From Prorocentrum cordatum (Eukaryota > Sar > Dinophyceae > Prorocentrales > Prorocentraceae): a stretch of 64,000 nucleotides of DNA. The stretch lies in contig CAUYUJ010004347.1 in assembly GCA_963575745.1 (NCBI GenBank), positions 315,347 through 379,346 on the forward strand, in the 5' to 3' direction. Made by a program: the position numbers and the translations under genes. The first letter of the stretch is position 1, and each line of letters opens with the position of its first letter. The notes beneath the pieces are model-generated. The model saw only the letters and a program-made list of their open reading frames with translations. It did no database searches and had not been told where the DNA came from. Shown here piece after piece: positions 33,434 through 43,324 of this stretch.

Positions 33434-35900
33434 GCCTCCGCCGACTCCCACATCTGAGGTTGGCTCGCGCTGCTCTGAGGGTGCAGTGCCGGCCTCTTGT
33501 TCTCTGTTCGCCCTCCTCCCCCTGTCCTCCGGGCTTCTCCCCCTCATGCACACTTCTGCGCCTCGCGCTCCCGGCGTCCGGGAGGCGCGTGGGCCCCGTG
33601 TGCCGCCGCCCTACGAAGCTTTTTAATTACGGGGACGAGCCCTCCCGTGCGGTACCTCGCGACATCTTGCCGCTGCCGCGGCCGGCGGTGGAGCGGCATC
33701 GGGGCACCGACGGGGGGCTCTCCCGTACCGTCCGACAGCGCCTGGGGAAGCGCGAGAGTTTTGAGATGGACTGTGACCGTGCCGTCCACGCCTTGAACTC
33801 GCTCTATCTTCACCAGGACCAGCCCCCCGTCGGCCAGGGCGCCGACCGTGCAGTTTTTGTTTCGCTGGGCCAGCGCCACTGTCTCGATAGAGTTCGGGAC
33901 TCCGTCGTTGCTCTCGGCCCGCCTCCGCCGGAGGTCACTCCCGCAGAAGCTCTTCGGAAGCTTCGCGTGGCGAGCTGGTGCGATGTGGATTCTGCCGTGC
34001 TCGGTTCCTATAACCTCGCTAGCGTCTCGCTCCCCTCTGGCTCGCCCGCACCGGCACCGCTCGAGGATCTGTGGGGCGTGGGCGGGTCGGACATGATTAG
34101 GGACTTCGTCCAAAGCCGATTGCTACCGTCTAGTGAGGTAGAAACTCGTTTGAAAAATTCTCAGGTGGCGGTGCCATATAGTGATCCGAAGCTGCGTCGG
34201 GTCGCGGCCTTTGAGGAGTTCATCCGTGCACTGCAGCAGCGTGGCATGGTAGATTTCAGCTTCTCGGCCAAGGAAAGGGTTGAAGCTTTTTTCGTGCACA
34301 AGAAAAATGGGAAGCTCCGGCTGGTAGTGGACTGTCGTAGAAGCAACTGTCATTTCCAGGACCCCGCCCCCGTTTCCCTCCTCACCGGCGAAGGCCTGGC
34401 TGGGCTGGAGCTCGGCGAGGGAGAGGAGTTGCATGTTGGCGGGGCCGATTTGTCTGACGCTTTTTATCATATGCAGTTGCCTCCCGATTTGAGGTCGTTT
34501 TTCTGTTTCAGGGCCGTGCGGGCGGGGGCGGTGGGGTGTACTAGTGTCAATGGGCAAGCCGTTCCTCCGTCAGCCATGGTCTACCCTCGACTGTCTGTGA
34601 TGCCGATGGGCTGGAGCTGGGCCCTGTGGATGTGTCAAACGGTCCATGAGCGTATTGTGGAACAAGCCGGAGCTTCCCCCGAGAACCGCATTGTAGATAA
34701 GCAGGTGACGCCGGACCTTCATCGCGCGTGCCATTCGCAGTATGTGGACAACTTCATCGCCGTGTCTACTGACGCCAGTGCTGTTCGCTCTCTCGTTGCC
34801 GATGCTATTCGTGCTCTTGAAGGGCGGGGGCTCGTCGTACATGAGGAGGAGTATTCTGGGGAGGACAAGGTGGCCCAGGTTTTGGGGTGGCAGATCGACG
34901 GGTCCCGGGGCCGCGCGGCTGCCACCCCTCTCCGCCTCTGGAGGGCCCGCCTGGCTATTCGGGCGGTCCTCCGGAGGGGGCGGTGCTCTGGGCGTGACCT
35001 GGAGCGGCTCCTGGGGCATCTCGTCTTCCTCTCCCTGGTCCGCCGGGAGGGGTTATCGCTGTTCTGGTCGTGCTATGCCTTCGTCAGGAAGAATTACACC
35101 CAGGAGGAGCGTCTGTGGGCTTCGGTACGTCGCGAGCTCTCACTCTGGGATGGGCTTGCACCTCTCCTCTGGCGGGACCTACGGGCGGGCTGGAGCGACG
35201 AGGTGGTGGCCGTCGATGCTAGTGAGTGGGGGCTGGGGGCGTGCGCCGCACAGTGTGGGGGCTCTCTTGCCCGGAGCGTCGGCCGGACCTCGGAGCGTTG
35301 GCGCTGGGGTCGGGTCGGCGCTGCCATGGGACCTCGTCGCCACGCGCTGGACCACGCTCGAAAGGCCGAGGCGGCGGCGGCCCTGGCGGGGGAGGCCCGC
35401 GAGGCTGCCCCCTGGATCGCCGCCGCCAACGACGTCCCAGGGCCCGAGTGCGCTCCCCCCCAGCCCCCGTCGGCTGGCTCAGGTGTCCTGGACAGCTCCG
35501 GAGACGTCTTCGGGTTCGGTCGGGTCAAGCGGGTCGTGGACTTCCCAGAGGTCCCGCGAGAGATGATCGAGCTGCGGTGGTCCGTCGTCGGTCGCTTCCC
35601 GTGGAGGCGCAAGGGGGGGAGTATCGCCGTCTACGAGGCCAGGGCCACGTTGTACGGGTTTCGCCATCTTCTTCGTTCGTCTCGGAACCTCGGGAAGCAC
35701 GTGGTGGTCCTGGGGGACTCGCAGTCGACGGCCGGGGCGGTGACTCGGTTTCGGAGCGACAGCCGAAGCATGATGCGGGTCACCCAGGCGATCGCGGCCC
35801 TCTCGCTCGTTACCGGTTCGGCCTTGCACTATCGGCGGTTGCCCTCGGAGTGGAACGTCGCGGACTCTCCTTCCCGTGGCCTCTGGGCTCCAGCTGCTCC
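33430..35900 (+). CDS. DIRS/Ngaro-like reverse transcriptase and RNase H
   Basis: First part of a 4.5-kb open frame (33430-37926). RT: VHKKNGKLRLVVDCRRSN, GADLSDAFYHMQLP (motif A, about 34441), VMPMGWSWALWMCQ (motif B) and SQYVDNFIAVS (motif C, box YVDN at about 34741-34752). RNase H: VVAVDASEWGLGACA (Asp, about 35215), YEARATLYGF (Glu), VVLGDSQSTAGAV (Asp) and WNVADSPSRG (Asp), all four acidic positions in canonical order. The frame has no ATG at its start (the first codon is GTG, overlapping the gag TGA); the first in-frame ATG is at 33766, upstream of the RT. Expression by reinitiation or -1 frameshifting is possible but unproven. Confidence 0.92.
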
Positions 35901-37222
35901 GAGCCCGCTCGATTTCTCCAAACATGCTCCCGCGGGCCAGACCCGCGCCGACCTCGACCGGCGCTCGGATGGCGCCGCCGGCGGCGCCTGCGGCCTCGCT
36001 GGCCTCGCCGCTGGACAGACGGGGGGCCACCCGAGGGGCCATGACGGCGAGCCTCTCTACGTCAGCACGGGGCCCCGGCCCGTCGCGCCGCCAACCAGCC
36101 GCTGCCCGCCCTCCTCCAACCAAGAGGAAGCGCCAGACGGTGGCCGACGCGGCGGCCCGGCGGAGGGCCTCCGCCGTCACAGCGGGGGGGCTCACGGTGC
36201 TGGAGAGCGCCTCGGTTCGGCCTCGGACGCGCCAAAAGTACCAGTCGCGGTTCGCCGAGTTCCTGGCGTGGCTCGCCGCCCCGGTTGCGACCTCGGAGGC
36301 GGGCGTCGACCAGCAGCTCGTGGGGTGGCTGGACGCGCTGTACCTGAACGGCGAGAACCTGGGGTCGGCCCAGTGGGGCTTCGCGGCGGTGACGTTCTTC
36401 ACGGGCCTCCAGAAGTCCGCGGGGGCCCTCATGCCCAGGAGCCGGAGGGCCCTCCAGGGGTTCAGGCGCTGCTGCCCTCCCCAGTCGCGGCTACCGCTGC
36501 CGCGCGAGGTAGTCGCCCTGATCGCCAACGAGCTGGTCAGATCGGGGAAGCTGCCCTGCGCGGTCGCGATCATCCTGATCTTCGAGCTGTACCTTCGGCC
36601 AGGCGAGATCTTCCATGTGAGGGGGGTGGACCTCATACCCCCAGTGCCGGGCGTGGCAAGTGCCCCCTGTTGGGCCATCACGCTGCGCGCGCGGGAGGTC
36701 GGGAGGTCGTCAGAGACGAACGAGTTCGACGAGTCCATGCGCCTGGATCTGGAGCGACATGCCCCTCTCGGCCCGGCGCTCAAGGCCCTCTGTCAGGGCC
36801 AAAGCCCGCGCTCGCCAATCTTCGGCTTCGCCCTGAAGGACCTGGTGACGGCGGTGAGCGGCGTCGTGCGGAGCCTCAAGCTGGACGCGTACCTCGGCGA
36901 CGTCCACCTGCACCAGCTCAGGCACGGCGGCGCCTCGCACGACTCCGCCGGGGGCTTCAGGAGCCTGGAGGACGTGAGGCGCCGCGGGCGCTGGCGGTCG
37001 TGGGCTTCGGTCAGGCGCTACGAGAAGGGCAGCCGCATCGGCCAGGTGCTACTCAAGCTGCCCGAGGACCTCCGCGCCCACGCGCTGTCCTGCGAGCGCT
37101 CGATGGCCTCCATCGTCCGCGGCCGGCCTTGTCCGGCGGCCCCCGGCCTCAGGTCCGCTTCTTCCTCGAGGTCTTCTCGGGGTCAGGCCGGCTCGGCCAA
37201 GCAGTCGCAAAAGAGGGCGTGA
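35900..37222 (+). CDS. Tyrosine recombinase of the DIRS/Ngaro-like element
   Basis: This lies in the +1 frame relative to RT/RNase H. After a Pro/Ala/Arg-rich linker, RPRTRQKYQSRFAEFLAW begins the SAM-like core-binding domain. The catalytic domain shows LYLRPGEIF (first Arg, about 36596), VHLHQLRHGGASHD (His-x-x-Arg, His codon about 36910) and RGRWRSWASVRRYEKGS (Trp/His position and the nucleophilic Tyr, about 37019). All RHRY-type residues expected for a phage-integrase-family recombinase are present. It would catalyse integration of the circular cDNA at the GATG junction. Because the frame-0 reading also stays open through this region, the frame change may be programmed or caused by two compensating indels. 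Confidence 0.9.
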   Translation, partial: RARSISPNMLPRARPAPTSTGARMAPPAAPAASLASPLDRRGATRGAMTASLSTSARGPGPSRRQPAAARPPPTKRKRQTVADAAARRRASAVTAGGLTVLESASVRPRTRQKYQSRFAEFLAWLAAPVATSEAGVDQQLVGWLDALYLNGENLGSAQWGFAAVTFFTGLQKSAGALMPRSRRALQGFRRCCPPQSRLPLPREVVALIANELVRSGKLPCAVAIILIFELYLRPGEIFHVRGVDLIPPVPGVASAPCWAITLRAREVGRSSETNEFDESMRLDLERHAPLGPALKALCQGQSPRSPIFGFALKDLVTAVSGVVRSLKLDAYLGDVHLHQLRHGGASHDSAGGFRSLEDVRRRGRWRSWASVRRYEKGSRIGQVLLKLPEDLRAHALSCERSMASIVRGRPCPAAPGLRSASSSRSSRGQAGSAKQSQKRA

Positions 37223-37926
37223 ACGTTCTTCTCTGGGACGTGGAGCTGGGTGCCGACTACGATCTGCGACTGGCTCGGAACCGCAGCCTCATCAGAGGTT
37301 GGATCCGCTCAGGCAACGTGGTCGGCGTCCACTTGGGAACGCCCTGCTCCTCGTTTTCGCGGGCTCGTGATGTGCCCCCAGGCCCCCCTCCGTTAAGGTC
37401 AAACTCGTCACCCATGGGCCTCGACGACCTGAGCCCCGCCGACGCCGACAAGGTTCGCGTCGGCAACCTGTTAATGTTCTTCTCCGTTGCGGTGATGCGG
37501 GATACTATGCTTTTGGGAATACCAGCTACTCTGGAGAACCCCGCTCGGAGCCGCATCTGGATTTGCCCCGCCATGCAGAGACTTCAGAAATCGAGCAAGA
37601 TCAATTTCACTGTCACCGATTTCTGCATGTGGGGTGCCCAGTGGAGAAAGTCGACCGGCTTCCTCAGCACGGGTCTGTGCATGGACGCCCTCGCCGAAGC
37701 TCGCTGTCTCGGTGCCAAACGTGGCCTGTGCAAACGCTCCGGCCTGCCTCACATCCCCATCCAAGGGAAAAACGACAAGGGTGTATTCTGGTCCAAGATC
37801 GCCGAGCCTTATCCTCCTGGTCTCTGTAAAGCCCTGGCATCTATCTACTACAATGCGTGGGCCTCGTCTAAGGCCGAGTTGTTCAACAAGATGGTGTTTG
37901 CGGCCCCGTCGGGGCCAGATTGCTGA
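37140..37926 (+). CDS. C5-cytosine methyltransferase-like domain of the element
   Basis: Back in the RT frame, overlapping the recombinase end. FFLEVFSGSGRLGQAV (37159-37206) matches the AdoMet-binding motif I of DNA C5-methyltransferases. VHLGTPCSSFSRARD matches motif IV with the PC dipeptide (catalytic Cys codon 37345), and ATLENPARSRIW resembles motif VI (ENV) with Pro for Val. No clear QxRxR motif VIII or target-recognition region is seen, and the domain is short (about 260 residues). So it may be a divergent or minimal enzyme. Classical DIRS elements carry a different, Dam-like methyltransferase. Retroelement-borne C5-methyltransferases have been reported in dinoflagellates (de Mendoza et al. 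2018). It ends at TGA 37924-37926. Confidence 0.75.
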
Positions 37927-37956
37927 TCGGGGTGGGCCTGGAAGTCCGACAGGTTT

Positions 37957-38067
37957 GGGAGGTGTGCGTGCTCGGCTCCCGAATGGTCTGGCCTCGCTCG
38001 CTCCGTTTCGCAAAGGTCGTCGACTCGTGCTACGCCGTCTGGCTGGAAAACGAAGCCCGGGGGGATG
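37957..38067 (+). repeat. Split direct repeat B1
   Basis: 111 bp from GGGAGGTGTGCGTGC to CGGGGGGATG. It is almost identical to B2, with a single C/T change (CTCGCTCCG versus CTCGCTCTG), and overlaps A2 by GATG. Confidence 0.97.
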
Positions 38068-38157
38068 CCTTGTACTTGTACGGAAATCCTTGAGAGCGGA
38101 GTGGGACAGCCGTGGCAGCATCCTTGCGTATTCCGTCCTATCTTGGCTCTAGCTTCA
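38064..38157 (+). repeat. Split direct repeat A2
   Basis: Second copy of A, offset by 6066 bp from A1. Directly fused to B1. Confidence 0.97.
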
Positions 38158-38230
38158 CCCCCATCTACCCCAACCGCCGCCCTGTTGTTCATTCATTTTA
38201 TAGTTTCTTCCTTGTTAGTTGCTTTTGAAG

Positions 38231-38341
38231 GGGAGGTGTGCGTGCTCGGCTCCCGAATGGTCTGGCCTCGCTCGCTCTGTTTCGCAAAGGTCGTCGACTC
38301 GTGCTACGCCGTCTGGCTGGAAAACGAAGCCCGGGGGGATG
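38231..38341 (+). repeat. Split direct repeat B2
   Basis: Second copy of B, 274 bp downstream of B1. Its GATG at 38338-38341 is the right end of the element. Confidence 0.97.
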
Positions 38342-39575
38342 AGCATAATCATGAGGAGGAGGAGCAGGAGCAGGAGGAGGAGGAGGAGGAGCAGAATGAG
38401 ATAATAATATGGACAACCACTGGCATGATAGTCGCATTAGCAGGATGCAGTGGACGAGGTGAAAAAGCAGAGATGGGAGTAGGAGCGGATGCCAGAGCAC
38501 ACAGGCAGCAAGCTGGTCTATTGAACATTCTGCTTCTATATGATAACATGGACCCAATGCGTGTGTAGTGTGTTTGTGCGTGTGTTTGCATACAGCGTGT
38601 CCCCTCTTGCCATTCCGCCGGAGCAGACCTCTGCCCAGCCGCCGACGCAAAGTGTGTGTGTGTGTCTGTGTGCGCGCGTGTGCACGATCCTCCCCCGATG
38701 GCGGGAAGGCCGTGGCCCCACGCTCACTCGAGCCAGCCGCGCGCCATGAAAGCATGTCTAGAGGCAGTGTCCAAGGGAGAGGCACGGTCCGCCACCCAAA
38801 ACCGACGACGCAACACTAACACCGACACCCACTGGTCTGTGTAACAGACTGCTTCGATAGGGTAGCATGGACCGGATGATTATGTGCGTGTGTGTGTGCG
38901 TGTGTGTATGTGTGTCGTACGTTTTTGTCTGTGTGTGCTATTGTGTGTGTGCGCGTGCGTGTGCAGGTGTCTGTGTGTGCGTTTGTTTGTGCGCGTGCCT
39001 GTCAACGTTCTTCGCCGCTGGAATTATTCAGTAGTGTTACTGGTTCTCCTCTACCCCCTTTTCTTGTCTCTTGTGCCAGCTTGTCCAGGCAACTCCGGCT
39101 CCACCTATCTCGAGGTTTCCAGTCTCGCGCACGTTCGGCACAAGGCGGCCAGTTCATTGTTAACGCGATTGGTCGCGTAGCTTCCGTCGGCTGAAGTCCA
39201 TCGGCTCATCGGAGAAAACCAACAACGACGTGTGCATGTGCTGGGGTGGCCGTCGTGCGGTGCTCATTCGGCAGTAATTCTGCGACGGCGGTATTGTAGT
39301 TCTACAGCACAGCATCGCACACTCGCCTCGGTGCTTGTCTACGTCTCTGACGCGTGGATACCGCACAGAGCTGCAATGTGGGTCACCCGCTTTGCCTGCA
39401 GCTGCGCACTGCGGCTTCAATTGAATGCGTGGTTGTTCTTGACTTCCAGATGCCATCTAAGTGCCCAGCGCCTGCGCGGTTCTGTCCGACGCGCTTCGCT
39501 GGCCGCGCCGCAACCTGAAACACATGGTTGTTTCTCCCAATGTGTGTGTGTGCGCGTGTGCGTGTGCGTGTGCGT

Positions 39576-39611
<36 letters not shown>

Positions 39612-39771
39612 TTGTGTGTGTGTGTTACGCGCGTTTGCTCGACCTGCTCTACGCCGCGCCGCCGCGCGCGTGGCCACGACGCCAGCCAGTGGTGTGAGTG
39701 TGTGCGTGTGTGTGTGTGTGTTGTGTGTGTGTGCGTGTTGCGGTGACCCGTGTGGCCCAAGAGTTTGGTTA
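38342..39771. other. Intergenic region with GGA and (GT)n microsatellites, upstream of the transporter
   Basis: Short GGA/CAG-rich run (38350-38395), then GT/GCGT-type tracts at about 38562-38600, 38650-38685, 38883-38998, 39541-39632 and 39690-39740. No coding motif. The last tract ends 76 bp before the transporter ATG. Confidence 0.7.
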
Positions 39772-39784
39772 TATCTGTTTCCAG
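39772..39784 (+). promoter_or_regulatory. Candidate SL trans-splice acceptor
   Basis: A pyrimidine-rich TATCTGTTTCCAG ends in AG at 39783-39784, 32 nt upstream of the transporter ATG. This is the expected place for SL addition; inferred from position only. Confidence 0.4.
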
Positions 39785-39816
39785 TACTGAATCTTTTGGT
39801 ACGTATCGGCGAGGCC

Positions 39817-41654
39817 ATGGTCTCATGGCACTCCGTGGTGGCCAAGGCCTTGCTTCTCTCGGCCTGGGCCGCCCAGGTGTCGGCGCTCGTGCTCGAGCCG
39901 CAGCCTGGGGCGAGCGGCTGGGCCTTCCTGCGGACAGCCTCGGTGGATGGCGCAGAGGCGCGTGAGCACGTCGCCCCGTCGACGGTGGAACGTACTGAGC
40001 CCATGAAGGCCGACGTTGTGGCGCTGAACGGCGCCGACAAGGCCGATGCCCAGAGGCAGCAGCTATTGAAGGCTGAGGTGCAGCAGCTGGAGGCCCAGGA
40101 GGGCATGACGGCCTTCTACGCGGAGATCGACGCCTACTTCAAGAACGCCGCGCCGCTCTGGAAGCAGCTGGTCGTTCCCTTCGCGGCCGTCCTGATGGGG
40201 CTGCCGCTGATGTGGTCGGAGGGGGCAGTCAACACCATCGGCAAGGTGTGCATCTTCTTTGGCGCGCAGACGTTCATGAACCTATACATGAAGGTCGTCC
40301 TTTCAGGCAGCATCGTATCCAGGGAGTTGCACCTCAAGGGCTACCCAGCCGCCTTCGCCGTCACAGGCATTCAGCAGGCAACGAGTTTCGCCATTATCAT
40401 GCTGGGGATTGCCATCTTGTGGTTTTCGCCGTGGCGGTACAAACCAGTCATCGTCGACACGAAGTTCGGTTGGCTGACTGTTCTGGCCTTTTCAGTCACT
40501 TTCACTCTGAACATCGCGCTCAATAACTTCAGCCTGTCGTTGCTACCTCTGTCGGTCAACCTCATCATGCGATCTTGCTCCCCGCTCTCGACCTTCTTCT
40601 GCGAAATGGCAATGGATAAGGCGACTGGCAAGATCGTCAAAAACATCAATTTGATCGAGGTCTCGATGATGGTCCTCGGCATCGTGTGCGCTGGCCTGGC
40701 CGTGGTGAGCAAGGCCCAGCTTTCCAAGGCCAGCGCTGACCCAGAGGCCGGGTCCAACGTCGTCTTGGGTGTGATCATTTGCTTGGCCTCCCTCGCCTCT
40801 GCCTCGCTGAACATGGCGCTGGCGGGCCTGATGGGCACCAGCCTGAAGATGAATCCAATAGATACGGCGCTGTACATGGCGCCTCTGTCGGCACTGATGC
40901 TGCTGTTACCCGTCTTCTTCATGCCCCACCCGACCGAGTGGCCTGGCGCCATGATGACCGATTGGCAGATCACGAAGACGGTGGCCCAGCACGCGCCTGA
41001 GGTGCTTGGCTTGGCGCTCTTGTCTGGCGCCTTCGCGGTGTGCTACAACGTGCTGACGTACTTCTTCGTGCAATCGCTCTCCGCGACGCACGCCGCCTTC
41101 GCCTCCAACTTCAACAAGGCCGCCACCATCCCAGAGGAGAAACAGAGACAACCGCCACCGAGAACCCATGGGGTAGCCGATCGACCCCAGGGCGGCGGCA
41201 CGCAGGAGAGTCCCCCAGTACTGGACGACGCTCAGGCGTGTCAGCGCCCATGCCCTAAGATCCGACGTTGCAAAAACATACAACCTTGCGACACTTGCAA
41301 GCGGAGCCCTCTAGACTGGAGCCCTGTAGACCCCATGTTCCTGCGGCAGTTTACGAGCCGGATTGATCTGTCATGGCCCTGGGGCCCGAAATCGTGCGGA
41401 AACCCCGGTGTGAACAAAGATGCAACGCACGGATCTCAGGGGTGGTCGACCGCCCAATGGGTTCTCGGTGGTTGTGGACCCTTTTCCTCCTCTGAGCCAT
41501 CGGCATCGCCGTCATGGTTGGCCTCGAGACCCTCCCATTCAGCGGCTGGGGCCTCGTGATGGCCGGCGGCATCGGCGGAAACATCGCTGCCTTCACGGCC
41601 TACAGTCTCGTCAAGGCCGGAGCCTTCGACGGCCCCAGCCGAGGCAAGAAATGA
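39817..41654 (+). CDS. Triose-phosphate/sugar-phosphate translocator family protein (two exons)
   Basis: A multi-pass membrane transporter of the drug/metabolite superfamily, TPT branch. These proteins exchange phosphorylated sugars or nucleotide sugars across plastid or Golgi-type membranes; the substrate cannot be told here. ATG 39817 in a good context (GAGGCCATGG) opens a signal peptide (MVSWHSVVAKALLLSAWAAQVSA). After a soluble segment of about 85 residues come roughly ten hydrophobic helices, for example VVPFAAVLMGLPLMW, VTGIQQATSFAIIMLGIAIL and VLGIVCAGLAVVSKA. SVNLIMRSCSPLSTFF and AFASNFNKAATI are TPT-type signatures. Exon 1 runs 39817 to about 41131. Exon 2 (41497-41654) supplies the missing last helix (IAVMVGLETLP... 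GGNIAAFTAYSLVKAG) and stops at TGA. The spliced protein is about 490 residues. This is the only convincing host gene in the window. Confidence 0.85.
41132..41496 (+). mobile_element. Introner-like intron with terminal inverted repeats
   Basis: Removing about 41132-41496 joins ATC-C to CC-ATC and keeps the transporter in frame; a 3-nt shifted donor (41135) works equally. The left end CAGAGGAGAAACAG...ACAACCGCCACCGAGAACCCAT is matched by the reverse complement of the right end (CAGAGGAGGAAAAG...ACAACCACCGAGAACCCAT), giving inverted repeats of about 50 bp. The donor is not GT (CA or AG), the acceptor is AG just outside the repeat. This is the structure reported for introner transposons in dinoflagellates. 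Confidence 0.8.
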
Positions 41655-41999
41655 GGGCGCTCCGCGAGGGGGGGAGGGGGCTGGAGGGGTCCGGGGGAAC
41701 TGGTCAGGCTTCTGTATTCCCGGCTGGCCTCAACAGGCCCCCCGAGTGGTCGCAGCTGTCCTCAATAGGCCACCCGAGTAGTCTGGGGCGGCCTCAACAC
41801 CGCAACCCTGGGGCGCGGCGCCCCGCAGGAGCGTCGCCGGAGGCAGTGCCAGGGTGTTTAGACCGCCCCGGACTACACGGGGGGCTTGTTGGGGCCAGCT
41901 AGGATTACTCGGGGGGCATGTTGAGGTTAGTCGGGACCACCTTGGGGGGCCGTCCGCGCGCAACTCGAAGCCTTACAAGGTTAGGGTGCTGAAACCAGC
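41655..41999. other. Downstream flank of the transporter; imperfect repeats
   Basis: GC-rich with recurring CCTCAACAGGCC/CCTCAATAGGCC and CCCGAGT words. No gene. Confidence 0.4.
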
Positions 42000-42345
42000 G
42001 GCTCGCTGGAGACATCCTCGCAATCTGTTGTGAAAGGACCGGAGTCCAGACCACCAAAAAGGCAAACAGCCCGAGACATCCCCACTATCCGGGCGCGAAC
42101 GGGCCCGTGCAACACCCCCTGGCGGCTCCCCCTTGGGGTGCTCAAGGGAGCACATCGCTCGAAACATCCTCACGATCTGCTTTGAATGCAGAAGCGCCCA
42201 AGCCGCCAGATATGCAAACCGCCCGAGACCTCCCCCTTATCGGGGTGCGAACGGGCCCGTTCAACACCCCCTGGCGGCTTCCCCTGGGGTGCTGCAACCA
42301 GGCGCCTCCTCTAGAGACGTCCTCACAATTTGAGTGCGAGGCGAG
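42000..42345. repeat. Tandem repeat, about 157-bp unit, two copies plus a partial
   Basis: A unit containing CGCTGGAGACATCCTCGCAAT, GCCCGAGACATCCCC and GCGAACGGGCCCGTGCAACA, then CCCCTGGCGGCT, begins again near 42158. A third partial copy starts near 42305. Confidence 0.7.
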
Positions 42346-42379
42346 TTTCGAGTGCACCTCATTATGCGTGTATGTATTG

Positions 42380-42665
42380 GAGTATGCGTGAATGAGCCTG
42401 AGTGCTGAGTCTGAGTATGAGTGAGTATGCGAGTCATTCCGAGTGTGGATGAGTCTGAGTGTGGGCGAGCCTGAGCGTGAGTGAGTCTGAGTGCGAGTGA
42501 GTTGAGGTGGGGGAGGATAGAGGAGGAGGAAGAGGAGGAGGAGGAGGAGGAGGAGAAGGGGAGGCGGAGGCGTCACATGGATAACAATATGACACTGCTT
42601 CGGATATGGGGAAAATGCCTCCTGGAACTCTCGGGGGCCATGTTGCAAGACATGGTTAACATTTA
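42380..42665. repeat. GAGTNT minisatellite and GGA array
   Basis: Degenerate GAGTCTGAGT/GAGTATGAGT units (42385-42505) are followed by a (GGA)n run (about 42520-42560). No gene. Confidence 0.75.
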
Positions 42666-42674
42666 AAGTGAGTT

Positions 42675-42745
42675 GTCTTTCCGGACCCCTCTTGGCGGCC
42701 CTCTTGGAGCGATGCCGAAGGCATCTTGGGCCGTCTTGATACGGC
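42675..42745. repeat. Degenerate CTTGGAGGCC-type repeat, short block
   Basis: Contains CTCTTGGCGGCCCTCTTGG and CATCTTGGGCCGTCTTG, the same units as blocks 1 and 2. Confidence 0.6.
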
Positions 42746-42834
42746 TAGTCGGGCCGACGCGTGGCGTCACGCCACACTGGCAGCGCGTGATGAAACGGTT
42801 CTTCCGCTGTCCGCTGCCTTCCGCCAGGAACCTG

Positions 42835-42990
42835 GATGCACAAGACGTGGCCGGCCGTGGCGAGAGCTGGATGCATGTGTGGTCAGATGTGTTTCTCCAG
42901 CGCTCGGCCCCTCCGTGGCGTGTCTAGCGCCTGGCCCTGCCCCGCGCGCGAGAGTCCAGCCGCGTGTGTGCTCCAGCTTCCTGGTGGTGC
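42835..42990. repeat. Dispersed repeat family R1, copy 3
   Basis: Carries GTGGCGAGAGCTGGATGC, then CTCCAGCGCTCGGCCCC and GTGGCGTGTCTAGCGC, in the same order as 8575-8785. Confidence 0.5.
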
Positions 42991-42997
42991 CTGCTCC

Positions 42998-43215
42998 GAC
43001 CCCCCGCGCGCGCGCGCGCCGGTGCGCGCCCGTTTGCGCGCCCGCGCGCAAGCGGGCTGGCCTGCGCGCGCCCGTGCGCGCCTGCGCCCCCCTCCGCCAG
43101 GCTTTCCGCCGCCGACGCGGAGATCGAGGCGCAGGGGGGACGGCCTCCTCCACCCGCGCGCGGGCGCGAGGGCTCCCCGCGCCCGGCGCGCCGCGTCGCG
43201 GGGCCCTGGCGCTGG
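42998..43215. repeat. Alternating CG-rich tract
   Basis: Long alternating purine-pyrimidine GCGCGC runs (about 43003-43090) within very GC-rich DNA. Overlapping Arg/Ala/Pro frames are not credible genes. Confidence 0.7.
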
Positions 43216-43324
43216 TGACGGCGGCTACCACCGCTGGGTGGCCCAGGGCCCGAGGGACCGCCGTTTGCTACTACGTCCACCAGGGAGCCGGATACACATG
43301 ATGTGGACGGCCTGGGTGACAACG

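Larger units (their letters stand above)
31998..38341 (+). mobile_element. DIRS/Ngaro-like retroelement with split direct repeats and methyltransferase
   Basis: A complete 6.34-kb element. The ends are A1 (31998-32091) on the left and B1-A2-B2 (37957-38067, 38064-38157, 38231-38341) on the right, the split-direct-repeat layout known for Ngaro and VIPER-type tyrosine-recombinase retroelements. It encodes a gag-like protein, RT, RNase H, a tyrosine recombinase and a C5-methyltransferase-like domain. The outer ends and the B1/A2 junction all carry GATG, which is what a circular, site-specifically recombined intermediate would require. Such elements integrate by recombinase rather than an integrase or endonuclease. 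Confidence 0.92.

Noticed and set aside
39232-39816. N-terminal extension of the transporter back to 39232
   Set aside because: The frame is open but includes GT-repeat-encoded Val/Cys runs. The ATG at 39817 has a good context, a pyrimidine-AG acceptor just upstream and directly opens a signal peptide.
41132-41559. C-terminal extension of the transporter through the intron frame
   Set aside because: The read-through is Pro/Arg/Ser-rich without hydrophobic helix, while the segment from 41497 supplies the expected last transmembrane helix in frame after splicing.
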